A stretch of DNA of 47,713 bases from Chlorobiota bacterium (GTDB lineage: Bacteria > Bacteroidota > Bacteroidia > Bacteroidales > Marinilabiliaceae): contig JAADEM010000115.1 of the NCBI GenBank assembly GCA_013153405.1, forward strand, positions 1-47,713. Direction: 5' to 3'. The position numbers and the translations under genes were made by a program. Position 1 is the stretch's first letter. The number at the start of each line of letters is the position of its first letter. The notes below the pieces were generated by a model, which did not search any database, had not been told where the DNA came from, and saw nothing but the letters and a program-made list of their open reading frames with translations. This document shows positions 33,999-44,217 of the stretch, in pieces.

Positions 33999-36900
33999 AT
34001 GCTGAAACGTATCCTTTCTATATTCCTGATTTTCTATCTGACAATTCCGGTTTTGTCTCAGGTAAATAAATTCCCTGAAGACCCGGATGCTTTTTTAGAG
34101 CAGATAGAAGAACGTTTTATTGCTGCTGCCGGTAAAAAACAAGGAAAAGAATTTTCCGAAAACATTGCCCTTTTCTGGAATGATCCCTCCACAAGCCAGG
34201 AGATAAAAAAACTAATAATCGAAACTTGTAATCTGATGGCCGTAAAACGTGCCCGTCCTTATCCCGATTATGAAGTTTACCTTAAAACCGTAATTGCATT
34301 TTACAAATCAGAACAAAGAGATAAAAACTTTAATATCTGGCACTCATATATTTCCGACTTGCTGAAAGCCAGAAGAGTGCCTTTGCGTAATGCCATAAAA
34401 CAGATGCGTTTAACCAGAGGACTGATAGAAAACAACGAGATATATTCCACACCTTCGGTTAAATGGATATATAATACAAATGATATCACTTTCAGGTACG
34501 ACAATAATAATTTCTCCATTGAATTTGGTAAAAACAATATAGTCTGCCGATCGAAAAACGACAGTATTGTAATTTATGATACACAGGGTATCTTATTCCC
34601 TGAAAAACAGTTATGGAAAGGAAACAAAGGTCGTATAACATGGCAACGCTCAGGCTTTCCTGCCGATAAGGTTTATGCCACTTTCAATGAGTATGAACTG
34701 GCAATGAACAAAGCTTATTTCACCATCGATAGTGTAGAATTCTACAACAAGTACTACTTTAACTATCCTTTAAAAGGAAAACTGAAACACAAAGTAATGG
34801 TGATTCATAAGCCGTCGAGCAGTATTTACCCTCAGTTTACTTCTTATGAGCAGCGATTTCAAATTAAAAGAATTCATCCGAACATAGATTACGAAGGTGG
34901 ATTTTCCCAGAACGGAGCAAAATTTCTGGGTTCAGGAACCAGTAAAAATCCTGCAACGATTACCATTTACCGCAACGATACTGTTTTTATTACTGCTAAA
35001 TCAATGTTTTTCTCGTTGCTGAAAGACAGAATAACCAGTAACGACACTGAGATATACATTCGACTCGATTCGGCATTCATATACCATCCCGGACTTCTTT
35101 TTAAGTATATGGCCGAAACCAATGAGATATTCCTTATACGTAACGGAGAAGGAATCGCACAAAGCCCGTATTTCAACACATATCACAATATCAGCATGGA
35201 CGTTGAACTTATACGGTGGAAGATGGGCGAACCCTGGATGGATTTGAGAATGATTAAAGGATCGGCCGAGAACCTGGCATTCTTTGAATCTCTTAGTTAT
35301 TTCCGCGAAGAATTTTACAACCGGTTACAGGGGATGGACGCCATTCATCCGCTACAGGGGCTTAAGAATTGTGCAAAATTTTATGACGGAGCTCCGTTTA
35401 CGGCTAAAGAGTATGCCCAGTTCCTTGGTTTACCTGAACATCAGATACGTCAACAGATAATGAATCTGTCTTTTTTCGGTTTTATAGGTTACAATGTAAA
35501 TACCGATGTAATTGAAATAAGACAACACCTTTACGATTACCTGCTTTTCCGACTCGGAAAAAAAGATTATGATGTTATCCGATTCAATTCCAGTACTCCC
35601 GCCAATGTTCCCAATGCTCAGCTTGACCTTAAAAACTATGACCTGAAACTCAATGGCGTTTCATCAATTTCAATATGCGACCATCAGAACGTTGTCTTTT
35701 TTCCAAAGTTCAAAAAGATAGTTCTTAAACAAAACCGTAATTTTAATTTCGACGGAGTAATTAATGCCGGAATGCTAAATCTGTACGGCGACGGCTTCAG
35801 GTTCTCATACGAAGATTTCAAAATAGAGATGAAAAATATCGACTCACTTCGTATGAAAGTTGAAACCGGCGAGCTTGATTATTTCGGGCAACCGGTATTG
35901 GAAACTGTACACAATCCTATATCAAACCTTTCAGGAAACCTTTTAATTGATGAACCCGACAACAAATCAGGACGAAAAAATAATGCTCAGTATCCTATTC
36001 TTCAAAGTACCAAAGAGTCGTTTGTTCATTTTAACAATGTAAAGATAGGCAACGAATCGTATGATCCGGAAAAGTTCTATTTTACCCTCGAGCCGTTTGA
36101 AATGGACAGTATTAATACTCTGAAAAAACAGAACTTTAATTTCGATGGAACATTTGTTTCCAATATCTTCCCCGATTTTAAAGAGAAGCTGACTATACGT
36201 CATGATTTCTCATTGGGATTCAGGAGAAAAACACCTCCCGAAGGTTATCCTGTTTACGGTGGCAAAGCTGTATTTACCAACACCATTGACATGAGCGATA
36301 AAGGCCTGAGAGGTAACGGTATACTTTCTTATCTTAACTCTACAAGCAGTTCTGACGACTTTTTGTTCTTACACGATGAAGTTACCGGACTGGCCAACGA
36401 CTTCACTGTCGAAAAACAAACAGAAGGAGTTACATATCCCGATGTTCAGGCAAAATATGTTCAGATAAATTATTTCCCGTTCCGCGACGAACTTAATGCT
36501 GCCACCCGCGAAGAATTTTTCACCTTATATAACAAGGAATCACAACTTAACGGTAAGCTTAAAATAACTCCCGACGGTCTAACAGGCTCCGGACTGCTTT
36601 ATATGTTAAGAGCCAGCCTGAAGGCTCCGAGAATTTCCTTCGGTGACCATTCCATTTTTGCCGATTCGTCAAGTTTTAAACTTGTTGGTGAAACAGAAGA
36701 AGCTGTTTCGTTCTCTACTTCAAACCTCATCTCCTCAAATGTAGACTTTCAAACCCGTGAAGGTGTATTTACATCAATGGGTGCAGGCGAACCTGTTAAT
36801 TTTGAGGACAACAAGTATATGTCAATCATTACAAAATTCTCATGGAACATGGACCTCAACAAGATATATATGGGAGCCCGCGGTTCAAAAGGTAACCTGT

Positions 36901-38468
36901 TTATCTCAACTCACAAAAAACAGGATTCACTCCAGTTCTATGTGCCTATTGCCGAGTACGACATGGACAAGAAGCTTATTGTAGCCGAAGAGGTTAAAAA
37001 CATAAAAGTGGCCGATGCAAACATCTTTCTGAAAAACGGTATTGTTACAATACGCGAGAATGCAGCAATGGACCCTCTTGACAGTACAACCATTGAACTT
37101 GGTGACACTGCTACATTCACTCACACTATATATGACTCACACGTTACAATTGCGGGAAGATATGAATATTCAGGTTATGGAAGTTATGACTTTGTAAACG
37201 GAGACAATAAGGTTTTTAAAATATCATTCCACGAAATATCAGCCGATAAGAAAAACAGAGTTACAACAGCCAAAGGTGTAATAAACGATTACACAATGTT
37301 TACATTTAACTCTCATTTTGCATACAAAGGCAAAGTTGACTTCAGGGCTGACAGAAAATTTCTTCTGTTCGACGGTGGTGTTCAGATGTTGCATAAGTGC
37401 AGCAACAAAGGACCGAAATCTTATCTGAAATTCAGTTCCGTTATTGATCCAAACAATGTAAAAATTCCGGTTGATGAAGAACCAATAAATCTGAACAGGG
37501 ACAAAATTTATCACAACTTCTTCCTTACTAAAGATTCTGTGCACATTTACAGTTCGTTCCTGGAAGGACGTTCGTATTACAGCGATATTCCAATAATTGA
37601 TGCTAACGGATTCCTTGTTTATAATGATGATAACAGTTCTTTTGAAATTGCTCAGCTTTCAAAAATTCAGCATCCTGACTCTGTAGGTTCCATACTGCGA
37701 TTTGCAGAAAACGAATGCAGTATTATTGGAGAAGGATTACTAAATCTTGGTGTTGATCTGGGCCAGGTTAAAGTTACTGCTTCAGGTACCATCACCGACG
37801 ACAGAAATAAAAACGAAATATCTCTGTCTGCAATGATGGGTATCGACTTTTTCCTTGATCCGAAAACCGTAGAATTATTTTACACATCCATAGTTAACTC
37901 TTCAGCCAAAACATCAAACTTTAACGATAAAATATTCAGAAGAAGAGCCTCTGAACTGATTGGCCCCAAACAGGCCGACAAAGCAGTAAGTAAACGCTCA
38001 ATGTTAGGCGAGGTTGAATCACTTCCGGAAGAGATTGCCAATACTCTTATGTTCAGCAACATCCAACTCGAATGGAATAAAACAAAGAAGTGCTATCAAG
38101 CCGACTGCGATGCTGACCTTTCCTTCATTAAAAACTTCTCGCTGAACCAAAAAGTAAAAGTAAAAACAGAAATAACACCCCGACGCAACGGTAGTATTTT
38201 CGAAATGTATCTTGAAGCAGATAAAGAGACATGGTTCTTCTTCTCATACAAAAACGGAGTTATGTACATCCTGTCATCCATTCCAGAGTTTAACAGTAAC
38301 ATCAGAGAATCAAAACCCGATGACAGAAAGATTAGAGCCGGTTTTGGAACGAAATCTTACATTTACATGATTTCGCCTGAAAGTAAACTCAAAAAGTTCA
38401 TGAAGGAGTTTGGTGTGAAAAAAGAAGTTGAAAGAGCAGAAAATCCCCTTGACCGGGATAAGCTTTAA
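33999..38468 (+). CDS. Very large secreted protein of unknown function, beta-rich
   Basis: This 1489-aa protein has a signal peptide (1-20, ending VLSQ) and no clear membrane helix afterwards. I do not recognise a named family. A helical N-terminal part (about 22-150) precedes long beta-rich stretches. Two related blocks about 91 residues apart begin with KGLRGNGILSYL (near 769) and DGLTGSGLLYML (near 860), and a third similar element, ECSIIGEGLLNLG, lies further on. NFNFDGVINAG and NFNFDGTFVSN also repeat. No catalytic signature or carbohydrate-binding motif is evident. The C-terminus is basic and charged. Length, export and repeats suggest an envelope structural or lipid-bridge-like protein, but that is only inference. 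It lies between prmA and pyrG. Confidence 0.75.
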   Translation: MLKRILSIFLIFYLTIPVLSQVNKFPEDPDAFLEQIEERFIAAAGKKQGKEFSENIALFWNDPSTSQEIKKLIIETCNLMAVKRARPYPDYEVYLKTVIAFYKSEQRDKNFNIWHSYISDLLKARRVPLRNAIKQMRLTRGLIENNEIYSTPSVKWIYNTNDITFRYDNNNFSIEFGKNNIVCRSKNDSIVIYDTQGILFPEKQLWKGNKGRITWQRSGFPADKVYATFNEYELAMNKAYFTIDSVEFYNKYYFNYPLKGKLKHKVMVIHKPSSSIYPQFTSYEQRFQIKRIHPNIDYEGGFSQNGAKFLGSGTSKNPATITIYRNDTVFITAKSMFFSLLKDRITSNDTEIYIRLDSAFIYHPGLLFKYMAETNEIFLIRNGEGIAQSPYFNTYHNISMDVELIRWKMGEPWMDLRMIKGSAENLAFFESLSYFREEFYNRLQGMDAIHPLQGLKNCAKFYDGAPFTAKEYAQFLGLPEHQIRQQIMNLSFFGFIGYNVNTDVIEIRQHLYDYLLFRLGKKDYDVIRFNSSTPANVPNAQLDLKNYDLKLNGVSSISICDHQNVVFFPKFKKIVLKQNRNFNFDGVINAGMLNLYGDGFRFSYEDFKIEMKNIDSLRMKVETGELDYFGQPVLETVHNPISNLSGNLLIDEPDNKSGRKNNAQYPILQSTKESFVHFNNVKIGNESYDPEKFYFTLEPFEMDSINTLKKQNFNFDGTFVSNIFPDFKEKLTIRHDFSLGFRRKTPPEGYPVYGGKAVFTNTIDMSDKGLRGNGILSYLNSTSSSDDFLFLHDEVTGLANDFTVEKQTEGVTYPDVQAKYVQINYFPFRDELNAATREEFFTLYNKESQLNGKLKITPDGLTGSGLLYMLRASLKAPRISFGDHSIFADSSSFKLVGETEEAVSFSTSNLISSNVDFQTREGVFTSMGAGEPVNFEDNKYMSIITKFSWNMDLNKIYMGARGSKGNLFISTHKKQDSLQFYVPIAEYDMDKKLIVAEEVKNIKVADANIFLKNGIVTIRENAAMDPLDSTTIELGDTATFTHTIYDSHVTIAGRYEYSGYGSYDFVNGDNKVFKISFHEISADKKNRVTTAKGVINDYTMFTFNSHFAYKGKVDFRADRKFLLFDGGVQMLHKCSNKGPKSYLKFSSVIDPNNVKIPVDEEPINLNRDKIYHNFFLTKDSVHIYSSFLEGRSYYSDIPIIDANGFLVYNDDNSSFEIAQLSKIQHPDSVGSILRFAENECSIIGEGLLNLGVDLGQVKVTASGTITDDRNKNEISLSAMMGIDFFLDPKTVELFYTSIVNSSAKTSNFNDKIFRRRASELIGPKQADKAVSKRSMLGEVESLPEEIANTLMFSNIQLEWNKTKKCYQADCDADLSFIKNFSLNQKVKVKTEITPRRNGSIFEMYLEADKETWFFFSYKNGVMYILSSIPEFNSNIRESKPDDRKIRAGFGTKSYIYMISPESKLKKFMKEFGVKKEVERAENPLDRDKL

Positions 38469-38544
38469 CATGTTCCATACATTGTTATATGTATAAAGCA
38501 AACACATCCTGTACTCTTAAATTAATCAAACTCTGTTATCGTAA

Positions 38545-40242
<1,698 letters not shown>

Positions 40243-40281
40243 AAGTTAATACCCGGAGGACAAAGAAACCTATTAACAACA

Positions 40282-40329
40282 ATACAACACTTTAACACTG
40301 TAGCACTTTAACAATTTAACCATAAAATC
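40282..40329 (+). repeat. 8-bp tandem repeat before yidC
   Basis: Six octamers run end to end: ATACAACA, CTTTAACA, CTGTAGCA, CTTTAACA, ATTTAACC and ATAAAATC. They stop 6 bp before the yidC ATG at 40336. The array lies in the presumed leader and shares its unit with 1223-1270 (minus strand) and 22932-22955. Confidence 0.7.
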
Positions 40330-40335
40330 ACACCT

Positions 40336-42168
40336 ATGGACAGAAATTCAATAACAGGAATAATACTCATAACAATCATACTCGGCTTTTTCTGGTGGAT
40401 GAACAAGCCCACCGAAGAACAACTGAGGCAAATAGAGAGACAACGCGACTCTCTGCGTAAGGTTGAACTGGCAAAGCTTGAAGCCGAGCAGGCTAAGGAT
40501 GTGGCACAGGCAGAAGAGAAAGATACCGTTATTGCCGAAATCAAAGACTCTACAAAACTTCATGATGAACTTATACAACGGTACGGTCTTTTTGCTGATG
40601 CTTCCAAGGGAACAAACGAATTCATCACCCTCGAAAACAAAGAGCTTAAAGTTACATTCTCAACTAAAGGAGGCCGTATCTACTCAGTTGAACTTAAAAA
40701 TTACAAAACATTTGATCAGAAACCGTTGATTATGTTCAGCGGTGATCAGAACAGGTTCGGTTTTACTTTTACATACAACAACAGGGTATTTCATACCAAT
40801 GATCTTTATTTTACTCCAAAACAAAACGGCAATAAAATAGATTTTATAATTAATGCCGGTAACGAAGGCTCACTTGCTTTCAGTTATGAATTGCCAGAAG
40901 ATGGATACATGATAAAATATGCCATCGAAAGCAAGAACCTCGACAAAATTATAACCACACGCCGCGGTGGCCTGGAGATGGAGTGGAAAGTAGAAGTTCC
41001 CGCACAGGAAAAAAGCCCCAGCTTCGAAAGACGTTACGCCGGAGTTTACTATAAATATTATCAGGACGAAGTCGATCACATTAATGCAAAAACTACCGAC
41101 GAGGATATTGTTACAAAAATTAAGTGGATTGCATACAAAGACCAGTTCTTTTCAAGTGCATTCATTGCCGACGAATATTTCCTTAACGGTGCCGTAAAAG
41201 TAGAAGCCCCCAAAGATGAAGAACGGGTAATTATGACAGCAACAAGTTACCTGAGTATTCCGTTTGAAGGCACAAAAACAACAACATTCTCCTTTTATTT
41301 CGGACCAAACGACTTTAAGATTCTAAAAGCTTACAAGGATATTGACCTTCAAAAACTGGTATACCTTGGATGGGGATTCCTCCGCTACATAAACCTGGGT
41401 GTCATTGAAGTCTTTCATTTTCTTGAGAAATATATCAACAATTATGGTATCATAATACTACTGCTTACCATTTTCATCAAGTTGCTTCTGTTCCCCCTTA
41501 CTTATAAGTCGTATATGTCAACTGCAAAAATGCGGGTGCTGAAACCGCAGGTTGATGCCATATATGAAAAAATACCTAAAGAGAAGGCCATGGAACGACA
41601 ACAGGCAGTTATGGCACTTTACCGTAAAGCCGGAGTCAGCCAGCTGGGCGGTTGTCTGCCAATGCTATTGCAAATGCCTATTCTGTTTGCAATGTTCCAG
41701 TTTTTCCCTGCATCAATTGAACTGAGACAAAAGAGTTTTCTTTGGGCACATGACCTTTCATCGTATGACTCGATACTCGATCTCGGGTTCAACATCCCGT
41801 TCTACGGCGATCATGTCAGCTTATTCGTGCTGCTTATGACCGCAACAAACCTGATTTACACACACATTAACCAGCAGATGACACAAACAAGTCAGCAAAT
41901 GCCGGGAATGAAAGGAATGATGTATATGATGCCTATTATGTTCCTGTTCTTCTTCAACAATTATGCTGCAGGTTTGAGTTACTACTACTTCATTTCAACA
42001 CTTATTACCATCGGACAAACTCTTCTTATCCGTAGTTTTGTTGATGAAAAAGCGCTGCTTGCAAAACTTGAGGCAAACAAGAAAAAACCCAAGAAAAAAT
42101 CAAAATTCCAGCAACGTCTGGAAGAGATGCAAAAGCAACAACAACAGCAGGCAAAAAAACGCAGGTAG
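40336..42168 (+). CDS. yidC: Membrane protein insertase YidC
   Basis: This 610-aa protein has an N-terminal helix (MDRNSITGIILITIILGFFWW) and then the periplasmic beta-sandwich P1 domain (about 60-340, FITLENKELKVTFSTKGGRI). The five-helix YidC/Oxa1 core (about 355-570) has LLLFPLTYKSYMSTAKM, the conserved GGCLPMLLQMPILFAMF, and MPIMFLFFFNNYAAGLSYYYF. The lysine-, arginine- and glutamine-rich tail (QKQQQQQAKKRR) probably contacts ribosomes. It inserts and folds inner-membrane proteins with or without Sec. A terminator follows directly. Confidence 0.98.
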   Translation: MDRNSITGIILITIILGFFWWMNKPTEEQLRQIERQRDSLRKVELAKLEAEQAKDVAQAEEKDTVIAEIKDSTKLHDELIQRYGLFADASKGTNEFITLENKELKVTFSTKGGRIYSVELKNYKTFDQKPLIMFSGDQNRFGFTFTYNNRVFHTNDLYFTPKQNGNKIDFIINAGNEGSLAFSYELPEDGYMIKYAIESKNLDKIITTRRGGLEMEWKVEVPAQEKSPSFERRYAGVYYKYYQDEVDHINAKTTDEDIVTKIKWIAYKDQFFSSAFIADEYFLNGAVKVEAPKDEERVIMTATSYLSIPFEGTKTTTFSFYFGPNDFKILKAYKDIDLQKLVYLGWGFLRYINLGVIEVFHFLEKYINNYGIIILLLTIFIKLLLFPLTYKSYMSTAKMRVLKPQVDAIYEKIPKEKAMERQQAVMALYRKAGVSQLGGCLPMLLQMPILFAMFQFFPASIELRQKSFLWAHDLSSYDSILDLGFNIPFYGDHVSLFVLLMTATNLIYTHINQQMTQTSQQMPGMKGMMYMMPIMFLFFFNNYAAGLSYYYFISTLITIGQTLLIRSFVDEKALLAKLEANKKKPKKKSKFQQRLEEMQKQQQQQAKKRR

Positions 42169-42188
42169 TACAAATGTTCAGATATATA

Positions 42189-42235
42189 AAAAGCTGTCAA
42201 TTTATTGGCAGCTTTTCTTTTTTTCTTTTTTATCT
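42189..42235 (+). terminator. Rho-independent terminator after yidC
   Basis: AAAAGCTGTCAA (42189-42200) pairs with TTGGCAGCTTTT (42205-42216) with one G-T pair and a 4-nt loop, followed by a long run CTTTTTTTCTTTTTT. Confidence 0.85.
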
Positions 42236-42298
42236 AAAACACAAATATATTACTTTCATAATGTAAATTTAATCTGTTACTATAAATACATTTAACCA

Positions 42299-42661
42299 AT
42301 GCGTAAACCTCAACTCTTAATCCACAACGGAAAACCCATTTTTTATATGGATTTCTCAGAAATGAAAGAATTAACCGATATTAAAAATCTGATTTCAGAA
42401 AGTGCAGAATACATAAGAAGCCAGCCTGAACATTCATTAATTACACTGACTAACCTGAAAAACATGCATTTTAACTCAGAAATAAAAGAGCTCTTTTCCG
42501 ATTTTATTAAAAAAAATAAACCTCATATAAAATCGAGTGCAGTAATAGGTCTTTCAGGTCTTCAACAATTTGTCTACAACGGAATTATGAAAATTACCGG
42601 AAGAAATATCCGCTCATTTGAAAATATTAACACAGCCAAAGACTGGCTAACATCTAAATAA
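42299..42661 (+). CDS. Small cytoplasmic STAS/SEC14-like protein
   Basis: This 120-aa protein has no signal or membrane helix. Its alternating strand-helix pattern resembles small STAS/SpoIIAA-like proteins of Bacteroidota: IHNGKPIFYMDFSEMKE, HSLITLTNLKNMHFNSEIKELFSDF, SSAVIGLSGLQQFVYNGIMKITG and a final helix NTAKDWL. No phospho-acceptor serine in a typical STAS context can be assigned with confidence. It stands between the yidC terminator and the fucosidase genes, 31 bp ahead of the first, and could share their transcript. The function is unknown. Confidence 0.7.
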   Translation: MRKPQLLIHNGKPIFYMDFSEMKELTDIKNLISESAEYIRSQPEHSLITLTNLKNMHFNSEIKELFSDFIKKNKPHIKSSAVIGLSGLQQFVYNGIMKITGRNIRSFENINTAKDWLTSK

Positions 42662-42692
42662 AAACCTTTTGAAAAAACAATTTATAATTAAA

Positions 42693-44171
42693 ATGAAAAA
42701 ACTGTTTTTATTACTTTTCATTGTCATTGCATCGCAAATGGCACAAGGGCAGGCAATCTACGAAAGTGAGCGATATGTCCCTGAAACCGACCCTCTGGTA
42801 TTACAAAAACTTGAAGAGTGGCAAAATATTAAATTCGGACTTTTAATGCACTGGGGAACGTACAGCCAGTGGGGAATAGTTGAATCATGGTCTCTTTGTC
42901 CTGAAGACTACCCATGGTGTAAACGTACCAAGGGCAATAATCCCGACAACTATTTTGAATACAAAAAAGAGTATGAAGCCCTTCAAAAAACTTTTAACCC
43001 TGTAAAATTTGATCCTTCAAAATGGGCTGAAGCTGCCAAAAATGCCGGAATGAGATATGTTATATTCACTACCAAACATCACGACGGATTTTGCATGTTC
43101 GACTCAAAATACACCGATTACAAAGTGACATCAGATAAATGCCCGTTCCATACAAACCCCAAAGCAAATATTGCAAAGGAGATTTTTAATGCTTTCAGAG
43201 CAAAAGGCCTGTGGACTGGTGCATATTTCTCAAAACCCGACTGGAATACTCCGTATTACTGGGATCCGTACTTCCCACCTCTCGATCGTAACGTAAACTA
43301 TGACCCGGCCGAATATCCCGACAAATGGGAAAAATATGTGGAATTTACCCATAATCAGATGCTGGAACTTATGAGCGATTACGGTAAAATGGATATCATA
43401 TGGCTCGATGGCGGCTGGGTGGCAAAAAGTTCTCATAATGCCATCACAAGCTGGTATGATAAACAACTGGAAAAAAACAAAACTGGTTTCCTGAAAAACA
43501 AGATAGTGAGCCAGGATATACGGATGGATGAAATTGTGAAGAAAATGAGAGAAAAACAACCCGGATTGATTGTCGTTGACAGAGCTGTTCACGGAATAAA
43601 TCAAAACTATCTCACACCCGAAAACCGTGTGCCGGATAAAACTCTTCCTTATCCCTGGGAATCATGTATAATATCAGGCGGCGGCTGGTCGTACACACCT
43701 AATGCAAAATATATGAGCGGACGCGAAGGTATCCACACTCTTGTTGATGTAGTAGCCAAAGGCGGAAACCTGCTGCTTAACATTGCCCCCGGACCCGACG
43801 GTACGTGGCAACAGGGTGCTTATGATTTGCTAAATGAATACGCTGACTGGATGAAAATAAACAGTGAAGCTATTTACAACAGCCGTCCAATCGCTCCTTA
43901 CAAGGAAAACAACATTTGTATGACAAAACAGGACGACGGAACCGTTTACTTCATTTACCTTGCCAGGGAAGACGAAAGCAAAATGCCTTCTGAGATAAAG
44001 ATAACATCACACAAGCCGGCAAAAAGAGCTAAAGTAACAATACTGGGATATTCCAAAAAGCTTAAATGGAAAATTGATGGCGACGGATTTGTTGTAACTA
44101 TCCCTGCTGATGTAAGGAACAATCCTCCGTCAAAATACGCCTGGACAATTAAAGTCAGTGCCATAGAATAA
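42693..44171 (+). CDS. Exported GH29 alpha-L-fucosidase
   Basis: The ATG at 42693 (492 aa) is preferred over a TTG eight codons upstream, because it starts a clean signal peptide ending AQGQ. The GH29 barrel is shown by WQNIKFGLLMHWGTYSQWG, YVIFTTKHHDGFCMFDSKYTDY and the nucleophile motif IIWLDGGW with D239. The C-terminal part (about 400-492) is a beta-sandwich (EIKITSHKPAKRAKVTILGY). The enzyme releases alpha-L-fucose with retention of configuration. It sits 46 bp before a GH95 enzyme, so the two probably act together on fucosylated glycans such as fucoidan fragments or glycoprotein sugars. The linkage preference cannot be told. Confidence 0.95.
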   Translation: MKKLFLLLFIVIASQMAQGQAIYESERYVPETDPLVLQKLEEWQNIKFGLLMHWGTYSQWGIVESWSLCPEDYPWCKRTKGNNPDNYFEYKKEYEALQKTFNPVKFDPSKWAEAAKNAGMRYVIFTTKHHDGFCMFDSKYTDYKVTSDKCPFHTNPKANIAKEIFNAFRAKGLWTGAYFSKPDWNTPYYWDPYFPPLDRNVNYDPAEYPDKWEKYVEFTHNQMLELMSDYGKMDIIWLDGGWVAKSSHNAITSWYDKQLEKNKTGFLKNKIVSQDIRMDEIVKKMREKQPGLIVVDRAVHGINQNYLTPENRVPDKTLPYPWESCIISGGGWSYTPNAKYMSGREGIHTLVDVVAKGGNLLLNIAPGPDGTWQQGAYDLLNEYADWMKINSEAIYNSRPIAPYKENNICMTKQDDGTVYFIYLAREDESKMPSEIKITSHKPAKRAKVTILGYSKKLKWKIDGDGFVVTIPADVRNNPPSKYAWTIKVSAIE

Positions 44172-44217
44172 TTCTTACAAACACAAAATACATTTTAAAA
44201 CTCTGAAATTTACATAA

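Noticed and set aside
42669..42692. TTG start for the GH29 gene
   Set aside because: It adds eight residues before a clean signal peptide. The ATG at 42693 is simpler.
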